From Actinomycetota bacterium (GTDB lineage: Bacteria > Actinomycetota > Thermoleophilia > Gaiellales > Gaiellaceae): a stretch of DNA of 41,932 nucleotides. Below are positions 16,221 through 24,653 of the stretch, piece by piece (position 1 is the stretch's first letter; every line of letters starts with the position of its first letter). Both the position numbers and the translations under genes were made by a program. The stretch is taken from the NCBI GenBank assembly GCA_005883355.1, contig VAXG01000112.1:1-41932 (forward strand), written 5' to 3'. Below the pieces are notes generated by a model. That model searched no databases, had not been told where the DNA came from, and saw only the letters and a list, made by a program, of their open reading frames with translations.

Positions 16221-16777
16221 CTGGCGGCGCGGGCGACGCGCAACTTCGTCAACTCGCGGTCGCGCTCCTCGATGATCTCTTCGAGGTGGGCGACCTTCAT
16301 GCGAAGCGTCTCCGTGGTCGTGACGAGCTCGATGAATGCACGCTGGCGTTCCTTCAGCAGCGCCTCGACGCTATGCAGCTTGATCTCCGGGTCGTGAATC
16401 AGTTCCGGCGCGACGCGCGCCGGGGGCGGCGCGACAGGGACGGCGACCGGCACGGGAACAGGAAAAGTCGGCGGGGGCGGTACGAAGGGTGTCGGAATCG
16501 GCGGCAGGGCTACTGGAGGCGGGACTGCGGCTGCCGGGGCTGCGGCAGGCGGGACTGCGGGAGGCTGGGCCGCCGGCGCAGGCTCGACGTCCTGGATATC
16601 GAGCACCTGCTCGGCGATCGCACGAGCGAGCGCGAGCCAGGAGATCCGCCCGGTCTCGATCAGGATCTGGCCCAGGCGCAGCCCGGTCCGCTCCTGTTCG
16701 GCGAGCGCAGCCGCGAGCTCGGCCTCGGAGATCTCGTTCTTCTCGACCAGGATCTGGCCAATGGGACGCTTCCGCAT
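16217..16777 (-). CDS. MshEN-domain protein with Pro/Ala linker and coiled coil
   Basis: This is a 186-residue protein. Residues 4-57 (IGQILVEKNEISEAELAAAL, then LGQILIETGRISWLALARAI) are a two-repeat MshEN domain, the N-terminal module of type II secretion/type IV pilus ATPases (GspE/PilB), which in MshE binds c-di-GMP. A roughly 60-residue Pro/Ala/Val linker follows, then a charged C-terminal coiled coil (about 140-186, ERQRAFIELVTTTETLRMKV). There is no ATPase domain. It may be a stand-alone c-di-GMP or nucleotide sensor or adaptor. ATG 16777 was chosen because the domain begins there. Confidence 0.75.
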   Translation of the reverse strand: MRKRPIGQILVEKNEISEAELAAALAEQERTGLRLGQILIETGRISWLALARAIAEQVLDIQDVEPAPAAQPPAVPPAAAPAAAVPPPVALPPIPTPFVPPPPTFPVPVPVAVPVAPPPARVAPELIHDPEIKLHSVEALLKERQRAFIELVTTTETLRMKVAHLEEIIEERDRELTKLRVARAAS

Positions 16778-16821
16778 TGGACTGCTATCGGCAGGAACGG
16801 CGCGGGACGAAAGGGTCTCGT

Positions 16822-17766
16822 CTAGCGACGTCGGAAGCGACGGGGGGCTTCGTCCTGGACGAGCGCCGACTCGTCGGTGTCGTCCGCGGCCCCAGAGCCG
16901 TCGAAGCCCTCCTCCCAGGGATCCGGACGCGCCGCTTCGTCCGTGGCTGGAAGCACGCGAACGTGCCGAGGCGGCTCCGGCTCGGAGCCTGTGTCGTCGT
17001 CCTGGCGCCGGTGCCACCAACCACGCGATGCGGACGGACCGCCGTCGACGTCTGCCTCCGCAGCGGGCGGCAATTCCGGCTCCTCCGGATCGGGCTCAGG
17101 ATCCGGCTCGGGCTCGGCCTCGGGTGCCACATCCTCCTCCCTGGGGGGAACGCCGATGATCGTCATCGCGTCCGAGGGCTCCTGCGCTTCCTCGAAGGCA
17201 GCCCAGCCGAACGAGTCGTGGTCATCGGTGTCGTCGGCCCGCTGGGCTTCCACCACCGGGTGCCCGGCAGGGGGAGCCGCAGGACGCACGAACGACACCT
17301 GCTCGCGCCCCGCGAGCCACTCGATCAGACAGACGATCGCAAACGCACCTGCCATGGCGAGGACGATCACCCACCACGAAAGCTTCGCCACGCCGAGCGC
17401 CACCGCCACGGCCACGAGGAACGCGACCTCCCCGCCGATGCGCCACACCGCCGGCGGAACTCCCTCGCGCGGCGCGTGCGTGCCGTAACCGTAAGACGGA
17501 GGCTGTGTCCACGATTGCTGCGTCCACCCCGCCGTCCGCAGAGCACGCAGGTCGGCCCGCAAGGACGCGGCCTGCCGGTGGAACGAGTCAACCGCCTCGA
17601 GAGTCCGCAGGGACGCGTCGAGCTGAGCCGCATGGCGGTAGAACGAATCGAACGCAGCCTTGACGCTCTCCTGCTCGTAGCCCTGCTCGGAGACCGGGAG
17701 ATCCTCCACGCGCGGAAGCGGCTCGCGCGCAGGCGTCTGAGGGGTGGGCCAGGCTTCGGGCTCCAT
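16822..17766 (-). CDS. Two-helix membrane protein with long acidic tail
   Basis: This is a 314-residue protein of unknown family. The N-terminal 85 residues are helical (FDSFYRHAAQLDASLRTLEA, DSFHRQAASLRADLRAL). Two adjacent helices (VAFLVAVAVALGVAKLSW and VIVLAMAGAFAIVCLIEW) span about 112-150. A 160-residue low-complexity acidic tail follows (PEAEPEPDPEPDPEEPELPP). A similar layout occurs in uncharacterised actinobacterial proteins. It lies 16 bp after the ABC-2 permease gene and 44 bp before the MshEN gene, so the three may be co-transcribed. Confidence 0.7.
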   Translation of the reverse strand: MEPEAWPTPQTPAREPLPRVEDLPVSEQGYEQESVKAAFDSFYRHAAQLDASLRTLEAVDSFHRQAASLRADLRALRTAGWTQQSWTQPPSYGYGTHAPREGVPPAVWRIGGEVAFLVAVAVALGVAKLSWWVIVLAMAGAFAIVCLIEWLAGREQVSFVRPAAPPAGHPVVEAQRADDTDDHDSFGWAAFEEAQEPSDAMTIIGVPPREEDVAPEAEPEPDPEPDPEEPELPPAAEADVDGGPSASRGWWHRRQDDDTGSEPEPPRHVRVLPATDEAARPDPWEEGFDGSGAADDTDESALVQDEAPRRFRRR

Positions 17767-17782
17767 TAGCAGGGATTATGCG

Positions 17783-18553
17783 TCAACCGGCGGCTTCCGC
17801 ACGCCTGAGGCCACGAACTGCCCAGGCGCCGAATCCGACGATGAGGCCGACTCCGATTGCAAAAGCCGCCAGGGCCAACTCGGGGCTGCCGGAGATGAAG
17901 CCCCGACCGGCCTCGAGCAGGGCCGTGATCGGATTGACGGAAGCGACACCGTGGATCCAGCCCTGCAGCAGATTCAGCGGGACGTACACCGGGGCGAAGA
18001 AGAGAAGCAGGAACACGGGCATCTGCATGACCGGCGCAGCTTGCTGCGTGCGCAGGCGCATCGCCACGCCGGTGGCCCAGAGCGTGCCGGCGAGATTGAG
18101 CAGGAGCGCGAGCGCGTAGAGACCGAACAGGTCGACGCCGTTTCCGCCGATCTTCATCTGCGCGAGCAGAGCCACGATCGTCACGACGGCGGCAACGGTC
18201 GCCCAACGAATAAGAGCAGAGAACACGTACCCGAGCAGGATGCCGCTCCGGTTCGGGGCCGCGAGCATCAGCCGCCGCATGAAGCCGCTCTCGAAGTCGC
18301 GCGCGATCCCGAACCCGGTGAACACACCCGCGAACGCCGCGGACTGCAGCAGCACGAACACAAACTGGAAGGCGGTATAGCCGGCCGGAAAGTCGAATCC
18401 CGGAACCTGGGTGATGCGCGACAGCCCGCCGACAAATGCCGTGAAGAAGAAAAGCGGAAACGCGACCGAGGGCAGTAGGAACGCCTTGTTCGTGAAGAAC
18501 GTGTGGAGGACGCGCCACGACACGCCGCGCGCGACGGAGATCGCATCCGTCAC
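17783..18553 (-). CDS. ABC-2 family permease (second subunit)
   Basis: This is a 256-residue protein with six predicted helices and the ABC-2 motif region GIARDFESGFMRRLMLAAPNRSGILLG. It is preceded by VSWRVLHTFFTNKAFLLP, a typical DrrB/C N-terminus, and later has NLLQGWIHGVASVNPITALLEAGR. GTG 18553 overlaps the stop of the first permease. The two permeases are homologous, so the exporter is probably a heterodimer working with the ATPase at 19337. The closest functional analogue is the daunorubicin-type DrrABC exporter. The substrate is unknown. Confidence 0.9.
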   Translation of the reverse strand: MTDAISVARGVSWRVLHTFFTNKAFLLPSVAFPLFFFTAFVGGLSRITQVPGFDFPAGYTAFQFVFVLLQSAAFAGVFTGFGIARDFESGFMRRLMLAAPNRSGILLGYVFSALIRWATVAAVVTIVALLAQMKIGGNGVDLFGLYALALLLNLAGTLWATGVAMRLRTQQAAPVMQMPVFLLLFFAPVYVPLNLLQGWIHGVASVNPITALLEAGRGFISGSPELALAAFAIGVGLIVGFGAWAVRGLRRAEAAG

Positions 18554-19329
18554 GTGCGCTCCAGACGGTTCCAGAGTGCGTGCGTCGCAAGCGCAAAGCC
18601 GAAGATGCTGAGCCCGCCTGCGACGGCGAAGCCGAGGCCGATGGTCTGCCAGTCCCAGCCCGTGATCACGAGCGCGCGGACCGCCTCGATCAGGTACGAG
18701 ACCGGGTTGACAGTCGCGACCCAGCGAAACCAGTCCGCCTGGATCAGGTTACGCGGAATGTTCATCGACGACAGGAAGAGAAAAACGAAGAAGACGGGGA
18801 AGAGGCCCTGCACGGCCTCGGTCGAGCCCGTCCGTAGCGCAGCCCAGCTGCCGAGCGACGCGAAGGCAAGCGCAATGCAGGCCTCGAGCAAGAGCAACAT
18901 CACTGCACCCCCGAACCCGCTCTGCAGATGCACGCCGAACGCGACGCCGACGGCGAGGTAGAAGATCGCCTGGGCGACGGCGATCGTCAGCAAGCCGCCG
19001 AGCTGTCCGACCAGCAGCACGATCCCTCGCACCGGAGTCAGCGCCAGACGATTCAGGAAACCCGTCTGGATGTCGCGCGCGAACTCGACGTTGGCGTTGA
19101 TGGTTGCGATCAACGCGCCCTGGACGAACGGCACGGCGAGCGCGAACGCGAGGAACGAGTTGGTGGGAAACCCCGGAAGTCGCGTCTCGGCTTTCAGCCC
19201 GCCCGCGTTCACCGCGAGCAGAAGCATCGGGAAGACCAGCGGGAAGACGACGTTCGCGGGCTGCCGTGCGGTCCGAACGACGGCGCGTTTGCCGAGGGCT
19301 GCAGTCTGGACGAGAGCCGTCGCGCTCAT
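18550..19329 (-). CDS. ABC-2 family permease (first subunit)
   Basis: This is a 259-residue protein from ATG 19329 (SATALVQTAALGKRAVVRTA), the only start in register with the ATPase end 7 bp upstream. It has six predicted helices and the ABC-2 signature NVEFARDIQTGFLNRLALTPVRG, and ends with NPVSYLIEAVRALVITGW. It is paralogous to the second permease, with which it shares a GTGA overlap. Together with the ATPase it should form an export complex for a lipid or drug-like molecule. Confidence 0.9.
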   Translation of the reverse strand: MSATALVQTAALGKRAVVRTARQPANVVFPLVFPMLLLAVNAGGLKAETRLPGFPTNSFLAFALAVPFVQGALIATINANVEFARDIQTGFLNRLALTPVRGIVLLVGQLGGLLTIAVAQAIFYLAVGVAFGVHLQSGFGGAVMLLLLEACIALAFASLGSWAALRTGSTEAVQGLFPVFFVFLFLSSMNIPRNLIQADWFRWVATVNPVSYLIEAVRALVITGWDWQTIGLGFAVAGGLSIFGFALATHALWNRLERT

Positions 19330-19336
19330 TGGACGA

Positions 19337-20347
19337 TCAGGCTCGAGCGGGCTCGAGTTCCTGCTCGACGTCCTCCTCCTCATCGCCGCCGGAACCCTCG
19401 AGGTGCCGTCCCGTCTTTGCGAGGAAGACGTCGTCCAGTGTCGGCTCGTGGATCTGCAGTTGGGACAGGACGACCCCTCCGGCATCGAGTGCGCGGACGA
19501 TCTCGGCGAGGTTGCCGTTCGGCGAGGTCAACTGTACGGCGATGCTGCCAGGCCCGTACCCGGTCGTCTGCTCGCCGAAGCGCTCGAGCACCGAGACAAC
19601 CGCACCCCGCTGGTCGGGATCGGCCGGCACCGCCTCGACCGTGGAGCAGGCGATCTCCGCCTTCAGCTTCTCGGGGGTTCCCTCCGCGACGATCCGCCCG
19701 TGGTCGATGATCCCGACGCGGTCTGCGAGCACGTCGGCCTCTTCCAGGTATTGGGTCGTCAGGAACACGGTGACCCCTTCCTCCTTCGCGAGGCGGCCGA
19801 CTTCGACCCAGAGAGCCGTCCGGCTCTGGACGTCGAGGCCCGTGGTCGGCTCGTCGAGGAAGAGGATGCGCGGCCTGTGCACGAGCGCCAGCGCAAGGTC
19901 AAGTCGGCGCTTCATCCCTCCGGAGTAACCCTTCACCTTGCGATCGGCCGCTTCGGTCAGCCCGACCCGGGTGAGCAGCTCGTCGCTTCGTTCGCGTCGC
20001 TCTTCGCCGGTGATCCCGTGCATCGTCGTCTGCAGCCTGAGATGCTCGCGTCCGGTCAGAAACGGATCGAGCGCGGCCTCCTGCAACGCCGCGCCGATCG
20101 CCTTCCTCACCTTCGGTCCTTCCGTCACGACGTCGTAGCCCGCGACCGTGGCGGTGCCCGCCGTCGGCGGCAGCAACGTCGTGAGCATGTGGACGGTCGT
20201 GGACTTGCCGGCGCCGTTCGGGCCGAGGAAGCCGTAGATCTCACCCGGGTCGACGCGTAGGTCGATGCCGTCGACGGCGCGCGGCCCCTTCTTGAACTCG
20301 CGCACGAGCCCGTGCGCCTCGATGCTGTTTTCGCGCGAGGCTTCCAA
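19337..20347 (-). CDS. DrrA-type ABC transporter ATPase
   Basis: This is a 336-residue protein. Walker A GPNGAGKST, Q-loop GAALQEAALDPFLTG, signature YSGGMKRRLDLA, Walker B ILFLDEPTTGLD and H-loop TTQYLEEA are complete. The C-terminal extension (about 230-336) with HEPTLDDVFLAKTGRHLE is the DrrA family hallmark. An acidic tail EGSGGDEEEDVEQE is added. I prefer TTG 20347, just after the DUF1385 stop. The longer TTG 20395 would overlap that gene by 38 bp. It energises the two ABC-2 permeases that follow. Confidence 0.92.
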   Translation of the reverse strand: MEASRENSIEAHGLVREFKKGPRAVDGIDLRVDPGEIYGFLGPNGAGKSTTVHMLTTLLPPTAGTATVAGYDVVTEGPKVRKAIGAALQEAALDPFLTGREHLRLQTTMHGITGEERRERSDELLTRVGLTEAADRKVKGYSGGMKRRLDLALALVHRPRILFLDEPTTGLDVQSRTALWVEVGRLAKEEGVTVFLTTQYLEEADVLADRVGIIDHGRIVAEGTPEKLKAEIACSTVEAVPADPDQRGAVVSVLERFGEQTTGYGPGSIAVQLTSPNGNLAEIVRALDAGGVVLSQLQIHEPTLDDVFLAKTGRHLEGSGGDEEEDVEQELEPARA

Positions 20348-20357
20348 GCCCCGCAGG

Positions 20358-21098
20358 CTACCCGTGCGTGAGCTCTCTACGGAGCACTGCGGCAAGCGCA
20401 GTCAAGGCCACCCGCGTTTCGGCAAGCTTCGGCTCCCGGGTCGTCAACCGTTGCAGGCCGAGACCCGGCAGCAGCACGATGCGGGCGAGTCGAGGGAGTC
20501 GCTGCACGAGGAGCCAGAGCTCCATCGTCAGCGCGAGGGCAAGCACCGACACGACCAACGGCGTGACGGCCGTCGCCGGCAGCGGCCAGAAACGGCCGCC
20601 GAAGATCGCCACCGGCATCAAGAGCGCCGCGAAGTTCGTGCCGCAGCGCAAAGAGATGCGCGAGGGCCGCGCCAGACCAGTCCACGTCTCCCGAAGACGC
20701 CGTCCCTCGAGGGCGGCGATCGCGCGGTGCTCGGCGCCGTGCAGGTAGAGGGTACGGCCGCGCAACAGCCAGCCGAGCAACGCGAACGTCGTGGCGAAAC
20801 CCACAGTTAGCCCCAGCCAGTTCGGTGCAAACGCCAGCAACAGCGGAGCGATGATCGCCGCGATCAAAAAGATCCGCTCACGTCCACGCGCGACGCCCTC
20901 ACGCCTGAAGACCGGCGACAGGGACCCGGCAAGGCGGACAAGTCCCCGCGCGAGGGGAATCGCACGCAGCAAGCGCGGCGCGACAGGCATCCGGCCTTCC
21001 CGCAGGCTTCCGTCGATCCCTGCGAAGGCCCAGTAGCGCTCGCTGACCATGACGACGCCGTTGGCACGCGCCATTCCGCCGAGGCGGGGCACGGGCAA
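20358..21098 (-). CDS. DUF1385 family membrane protein
   Basis: This is a protein of about 246 residues. The N-terminal GGMARANGVVMVSERYWAFA corresponds to the DUF1385 opening (GGQAVxEGVMMRSPxxWA), and the central YLHGAEHRAIAALEG to the HGAEHK signature. Several helices lie between and after (IFLIAAIIAPLLLAFA and others). DUF1385 proteins resemble PrmC-associated membrane proteins of unknown function. The start is uncertain: TTG 21098, GTG 21092 and ATG 21074 are all in frame. I excluded the longer frame from 21179 because it would begin inside the strong hairpin at 21167-21192. It is upstream of, and maybe cotranscribed with, the ABC exporter. Confidence 0.8.
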   Translation of the reverse strand: MPVPRLGGMARANGVVMVSERYWAFAGIDGSLREGRMPVAPRLLRAIPLARGLVRLAGSLSPVFRREGVARGRERIFLIAAIIAPLLLAFAPNWLGLTVGFATTFALLGWLLRGRTLYLHGAEHRAIAALEGRRLRETWTGLARPSRISLRCGTNFAALLMPVAIFGGRFWPLPATAVTPLVVSVLALALTMELWLLVQRLPRLARIVLLPGLGLQRLTTREPKLAETRVALTALAAVLRRELTHG

Positions 21099-21166
21099 GG
21101 TGTTTTGCTCTTCGAACTCGGTCAGGAAGCCGGCGGCATCCACCCAGCCATGATCGCCACAGCAAG

Positions 21167-21192
21167 GGCCGCCCGGCAAGTGCCGGGCGGCC
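21167..21192 (-). terminator. Strong GC hairpin after the 25-residue gene
   Basis: GGCCGCCCGGCA and TGCCGGGCGGCC pair perfectly over 12 bp with loop AG. It lies 30 bp after the stop of the small membrane gene and before the DUF1385 start. No long T tract follows on the minus strand (CTTGCTGT). On the plus strand TATTT follows. A terminator or transcript-stabilising hairpin is likely. Confidence 0.55.
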
Positions 21193-21221
21193 TATTTCGA
21201 ACCTTCGCCGGTCCTAGATCC

Positions 21222-21299
21222 TTACCAGCGCCCGCGCGAGAAGAAGCCGAGCAGCGCGAGCACGAGGATCACGATGAGGATGATCCAGAGGATGCTCAT
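21222..21299 (-). CDS. 25-residue hydrophobic membrane peptide
   Basis: ATG 21299 opens a frame MSILWIILIVILVLALLGFF ending SRGRW, then TAA. A good AAGGAGG site lies 11 bases upstream and a 12-bp hairpin follows the stop. The single helix with a basic C-terminus resembles the very small DUF3309/lmo0937-type membrane proteins often induced by stress. The ribosome site, compact terminator and clean frame support a real gene despite its size. Function unknown. Confidence 0.6.
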   Translation of the reverse strand: MSILWIILIVILVLALLGFFSRGRW

Positions 21300-21366
21300 G
21301 CGATTTCCTGCCTCCTTGTGGTCTCGATTGTCGACCTGCACAGAGTGATTCCGCCCGGGATCAACG

Positions 21367-21421
21367 AAAAAACCTCCCGTCTGGTTACGCGGCCGGAACG
21401 GTCACCGAGAGTGACTGCCGG
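21367..21421 (-). terminator. Possible terminator after pit
   Basis: On the minus strand an interrupted stem (CCGG-CA-GTCAC / GTGAC-CGTT-CCGG) at about 21393-21421 is followed 20 bases later by TTTTTT at 21367-21372. The distance between stem and T run is larger than usual. I see nothing else in the 180 bp between pit and the 25-residue gene. Confidence 0.3.
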
Positions 21422-21479
21422 GCTCGGGGCCCTTCCTCGCCTTCACCACACCGACCTCCCGATCGCGCCAGCATCACCC

Positions 21480-22469
21480 TCAGAAGATCGCCTGGATCGG
21501 CCAGTACAGCGCCGCGGCAACCGCGGCGGCGGCCGGAATCGTCAGGATCCAGGCGACCACGATGTTCCCGGCCACGCCCCACCGCACGGCTGAGAGTCGT
21601 TGCGTGGCCCCGGCGCCGAGCACGGCCCCCGAAATCACATGAGTCGTCGAAAGCGGGTAGCCGTACCTCGTGGCAGCGTAGATCGTCGCTCCTGCCGCCG
21701 CCTGTGCCGCGAATCCACTTTCGGGCTCCATCTTGTAGAGACGCTGGCCCAGCGTGCGCATGATCCGCCAGCCGCCGACGTACGTGCCGGCTGCGATCGA
21801 CAGCCCTGCGGCGATCTTCACCCAAGTCGGAATCTCGAACTCCTTCAGATTGCCGTTCGCAAAGAGCGCAAGAGCGATCACACCCATCGTCTTCTGCGCG
21901 TCATTCGCTCCGTGAGTGAACGCCACGAACGTCCCTGACGCGAGCTGCCCGAGACGAAAGCCACGGTTCGCGACGCCGCGTGTGATCCGCCGGAACACCC
22001 AGTAGATGCCGACCAACAGGGTGAAAGCGCCGGCGAACGCGATCAGCGGCGCAAGGAGTGCGGGAAGAACGACTTTGTGGGCAAGGCCGTGCCAGAGCAC
22101 GCCGTTCTCTCCCGACTGGGCGAGCGCGGCACCGACGAGACCGCCGATGAGAGCATGCGAGGAGCTCGAGGGAAGACCGAACCACCAGGTCAGCAGATTC
22201 CAGGCGATGGCGCCCAGTAACGCAGCCAGAACGGTTCGGGTGTTGATCAGATCCGAGGCGACGATGTCCTTGCCCACGGTCTTTGCCACTGCGGTTGTCA
22301 CGAACGCGCCGGCGAGGTTCGCGGCCGATGCGACGAGCACGGCCATCCGGGGCGTTAGCGCGCGCGTCGAGACCGACGTAGCAACGGCGTTGGCGGTGTC
22401 GTGGAACCCGTTGGTGAAGTCGAAGCCCAGCGCGACGACGATGACGACGACGAGGAGGACGTCGTTCAT
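21480..22469 (-). CDS. pit: Pit-family low-affinity phosphate transporter
   Basis: This is a 329-residue protein with about ten helices. It carries both Pit/PHO4 signature repeats: GFDFTNGFHDTANAVAT near the N-terminus and GTFVAFTHGANDAQKTMGVI in the second half. LPSSSSHALIGG and YPLSTTHVISGAV are the other paired motifs. It imports metal-phosphate using the proton gradient. ATG 22469 is 6 bp after the DUF47 stop, so the two are cotranscribed, the standard Pit-DUF47 pairing. Here they are placed at the end of the pst-phoU operon. Confidence 0.95.
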   Translation of the reverse strand: MNDVLLVVVIVVALGFDFTNGFHDTANAVATSVSTRALTPRMAVLVASAANLAGAFVTTAVAKTVGKDIVASDLINTRTVLAALLGAIAWNLLTWWFGLPSSSSHALIGGLVGAALAQSGENGVLWHGLAHKVVLPALLAPLIAFAGAFTLLVGIYWVFRRITRGVANRGFRLGQLASGTFVAFTHGANDAQKTMGVIALALFANGNLKEFEIPTWVKIAAGLSIAAGTYVGGWRIMRTLGQRLYKMEPESGFAAQAAAGATIYAATRYGYPLSTTHVISGAVLGAGATQRLSAVRWGVAGNIVVAWILTIPAAAAVAAALYWPIQAIF

Positions 22470-22475
22470 TGGTTG

Positions 22476-23096
22476 TTAACGGTTCTTGACGAGAATCGCC
22501 TCGAGGACGTCTGCCGCGTTCTCGCAGGCATCGACGGCCTCCTCGAGTTGCTCGTGTATGTCCTTCCAGCGGATCACTCCGATCGGATCCTCGCCGGAGG
22601 AGAAGAGCTCCGACACGGCGTCTCGGTTGAGCCGATCGCCCTCATCCTCGAGGTCACGGAGTGCGTGGAGCTGGCTACTCGAATCCTTGAATCCCTCGAG
22701 CAGCTCGACGGCGTCGTTGAGCTTCTCGGCACTGCGGAGGATCACCTGCGCCTGCTCCTTCGCCTTAGGTCGAATCTGCTGGACTCCGTAGCCGGCGATG
22801 TTTCCCGCCGCCTCGTCCACGTGATCACAGACGTCGTCGATGGCACTCGCGAGTAGATAGATGTCGTCGCGGTCGAACGGTGTCACGAACGTGCGATTGA
22901 GAAGGTCGACGACCTCCCGTGTGAGCCGGTCGCCCTCGTGCTCCAGCTCCTTGATTTCGCGGAGGTTCGTCCCGTTCGAGGGAAACGCGTCCAGGAGTTG
23001 CACGAGCTGGCGCGAAATGCTTACCGCATTGTCCGAGGCGCGCTCGAGGAGCCGAAAGAACTGCTTGTTCTGAGGGACCAGCGAGATGCGTGCCAC
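22476..23096 (-). CDS. DUF47 (PhoU-like) regulator of Pit
   Basis: This is a 206-residue all-helical protein with the DUF47 pattern: FRLLERASDNAVSISRQLVQ, ELEHEGDRLTREVVDLLNRT, PFDRDDIYLLASAIDDVCDH and DLEDEGDRLNRDAVSELF. The E-x-x-D clusters in the paired HEGD/DEGD helices are the metal-binding type seen in PhoU. It starts at GTG 23096 behind GGAGAGGAG, 34 bp after phoU. It probably controls the adjacent Pit transporter. Confidence 0.92.
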   Translation of the reverse strand: MARISLVPQNKQFFRLLERASDNAVSISRQLVQLLDAFPSNGTNLREIKELEHEGDRLTREVVDLLNRTFVTPFDRDDIYLLASAIDDVCDHVDEAAGNIAGYGVQQIRPKAKEQAQVILRSAEKLNDAVELLEGFKDSSSQLHALRDLEDEGDRLNRDAVSELFSSGEDPIGVIRWKDIHEQLEEAVDACENAADVLEAILVKNR

Positions 23097-23130
23097 CGCG
23101 CTCCTCTCCGGAGTTGACGGCGGGAGTTTG

Positions 23131-23811
23131 TCAGGCTTCGCGCGCCGTGGGGTGCGAGGCGTCCGTGAACTCGCGAAACTCGGCCGTTAGGAGATACGCC
23201 GTCTGCTCGCCGATGTCGACCGCATGGTCGCCGATGCGCTCCAGAGCCCGGGAGACCACGACCATGCGGAGACCGTATTCGCGCATCGCGGGGTCGCCGC
23301 CGAGCTCGAGAATCCGCTCGACGACCCGCCTGTTCGCACGGTCGATGAGCTCGTCGAGATCCACCAGCGATTCGGCGCCGGCGAGATCGCGGCTGCCGAA
23401 GGAATCGAGGGCGACCCTGATCATCTCCTCGCAACGAGACCCCATCTCCTCGAAGCCTTCGACGAAGCGCGGGCCGGGATCCACCTCGGGTACGAGCTTT
23501 GTGAGTTTCGCGATCGTCACGCAGTAGTCGGCCATTCGCTCGAGATGGAGGTTGACGTGGAGAATCGCCAGCACCAGGCGTAGATCGCTGGCCACCGGCG
23601 TCTGGCGCGCAAGCAGGAGCTGGATCCCTTCTTCGATCCTGACGTAGTGCTGATCGACATCGTCGTCGAACGCGATCACCTCGTCGGCGAGCTCTTCGTC
23701 CCGCTGCTCCAGCGCGTTGATGGCAGCCCGCAAGGCACGAAGAACCAGCTGACCTTCCTCCTGCAGCGTCGCCTCGAGCAGATCGAGCTCTTCCTGGAAG
23801 GTCGTCCTCAT
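23131..23811 (-). CDS. phoU: Phosphate signalling protein PhoU
   Basis: This is a 226-residue protein made of two three-helix PhoU repeats: [20 protein letters not shown] with [20 protein letters not shown], and [18 protein letters not shown] with [20 protein letters not shown]. The paired E/D-rich metal sites and LERxGD motifs are intact. PhoU links PstSCAB transport to the histidine kinase, keeping the regulon off when phosphate is plentiful. ATG 23811 overlaps the pstB stop (ATGA). The longer frame upstream to 24120 is a shadow of pstB. Confidence 0.95.
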   Translation of the reverse strand: MRTTFQEELDLLEATLQEEGQLVLRALRAAINALEQRDEELADEVIAFDDDVDQHYVRIEEGIQLLLARQTPVASDLRLVLAILHVNLHLERMADYCVTIAKLTKLVPEVDPGPRFVEGFEEMGSRCEEMIRVALDSFGSRDLAGAESLVDLDELIDRANRRVVERILELGGDPAMREYGLRMVVVSRALERIGDHAVDIGEQTAYLLTAEFREFTDASHPTAREA

Positions 23812-24653
23812 CCGAATCGCCCGGTCACGTAGTCCTCCGTTCGCTTGTCGGACGGATTGGTGAAGATCTTGCTCGTCGCGTCGTACTCGACCAGGACACC
23901 GCTTCGCCGAGTCTCGTCGACCTCGAGACTGAAGAAGGCGGTGAGATCCGCGACGCGCGCCGCCTGCTGCATGTTGTGCGTCACGATCACGAGCGTGTAT
24001 TCGCGCTTCAGCTGATGCATCAGGTCCTCGATGGCAGATGTCGCGATCGGATCGAGCGCCGACGCGGGCTCGTCGAGCAAGAGCACTTCCGGCTCGACGG
24101 CAATGGCGCGCGCGATGCAAAGCCGCTGCTGCTGTCCGCCCGACAGCGAGAGAGCGTTCTTCTTCAGTCGGTCCTTGACCTCGTCCCAGAGAGCCGCACT
24201 TCGCAACGCTTTCTCGACGCGCTCGTCGAGTTCCTTGCGCATGCCCAGGACGCGCGGTCCCCAGGCGACGTTGTCGTAGATTGACTTCGGAAACGGATTG
24301 GCTTTTTGGAAGACCATGCCGATGCGCCTGCGTATCTCGACTGGATCGACGCCGGAGGCGTAGAGATCTGAGCCCTGGTAGAGGATCTGGCCCTCGATCC
24401 GCGCCCCCGGGACCAGATCGTTCATGCGGTTGAGGCAGCGGATGAACGTGCTCTTCCCGCAGCCCGACGGACCGATGATCGCCGTGATGACGTTGCGGTG
24501 GATCTGGAGGTCGACGCCACTGATCGCGGTCACGCGCCCGTAGCTGACGGTCAAGTCGTGGATGTCGAAGACGACTTCACGCTCGCTGGGCCGGGAATCC
24601 TGAGTCACCTGCGCGACGTCGATCACGGGGGCAATCGTAAAGCTCTCAGTCAC
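23808..24653 (-). CDS. pstB: Phosphate ABC transporter ATPase PstB
   Basis: This is a 281-residue protein with Walker [11 protein letters not shown]-loop [20 protein letters not shown] (PstB-specific), signature [14 protein letters not shown], Walker [14 protein letters not shown] and switch His [13 protein letters not shown]. The N-terminal 30 residues are an unusual extension before the catalytic core. GTG 24653 overlaps the pstA stop (GTGA). It hydrolyses ATP for phosphate import by PstCA with PstS. Confidence 0.97.
   Translation of the reverse strand: MTESFTIAPVIDVAQVTQDSRPSEREVVFDIHDLTVSYGRVTAISGVDLQIHRNVITAIIGPSGCGKSTFIRCLNRMNDLVPGARIEGQILYQGSDLYASGVDPVEIRRRIGMVFQKANPFPKSIYDNVAWGPRVLGMRKELDERVEKALRSAALWDEVKDRLKKNALSLSGGQQQRLCIARAIAVEPEVLLLDEPASALDPIATSAIEDLMHQLKREYTLVIVTHNMQQAARVADLTAFFSLEVDETRRSGVLVEYDATSKIFTNPSDKRTEDYVTGRFG

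Noticed and set aside
21099..21179. 27-codon N-terminal extension of the DUF1385 protein
   Set aside because: Would begin inside a perfect 12-bp hairpin. The family N-terminus GGxAxxxGVMM starts later.
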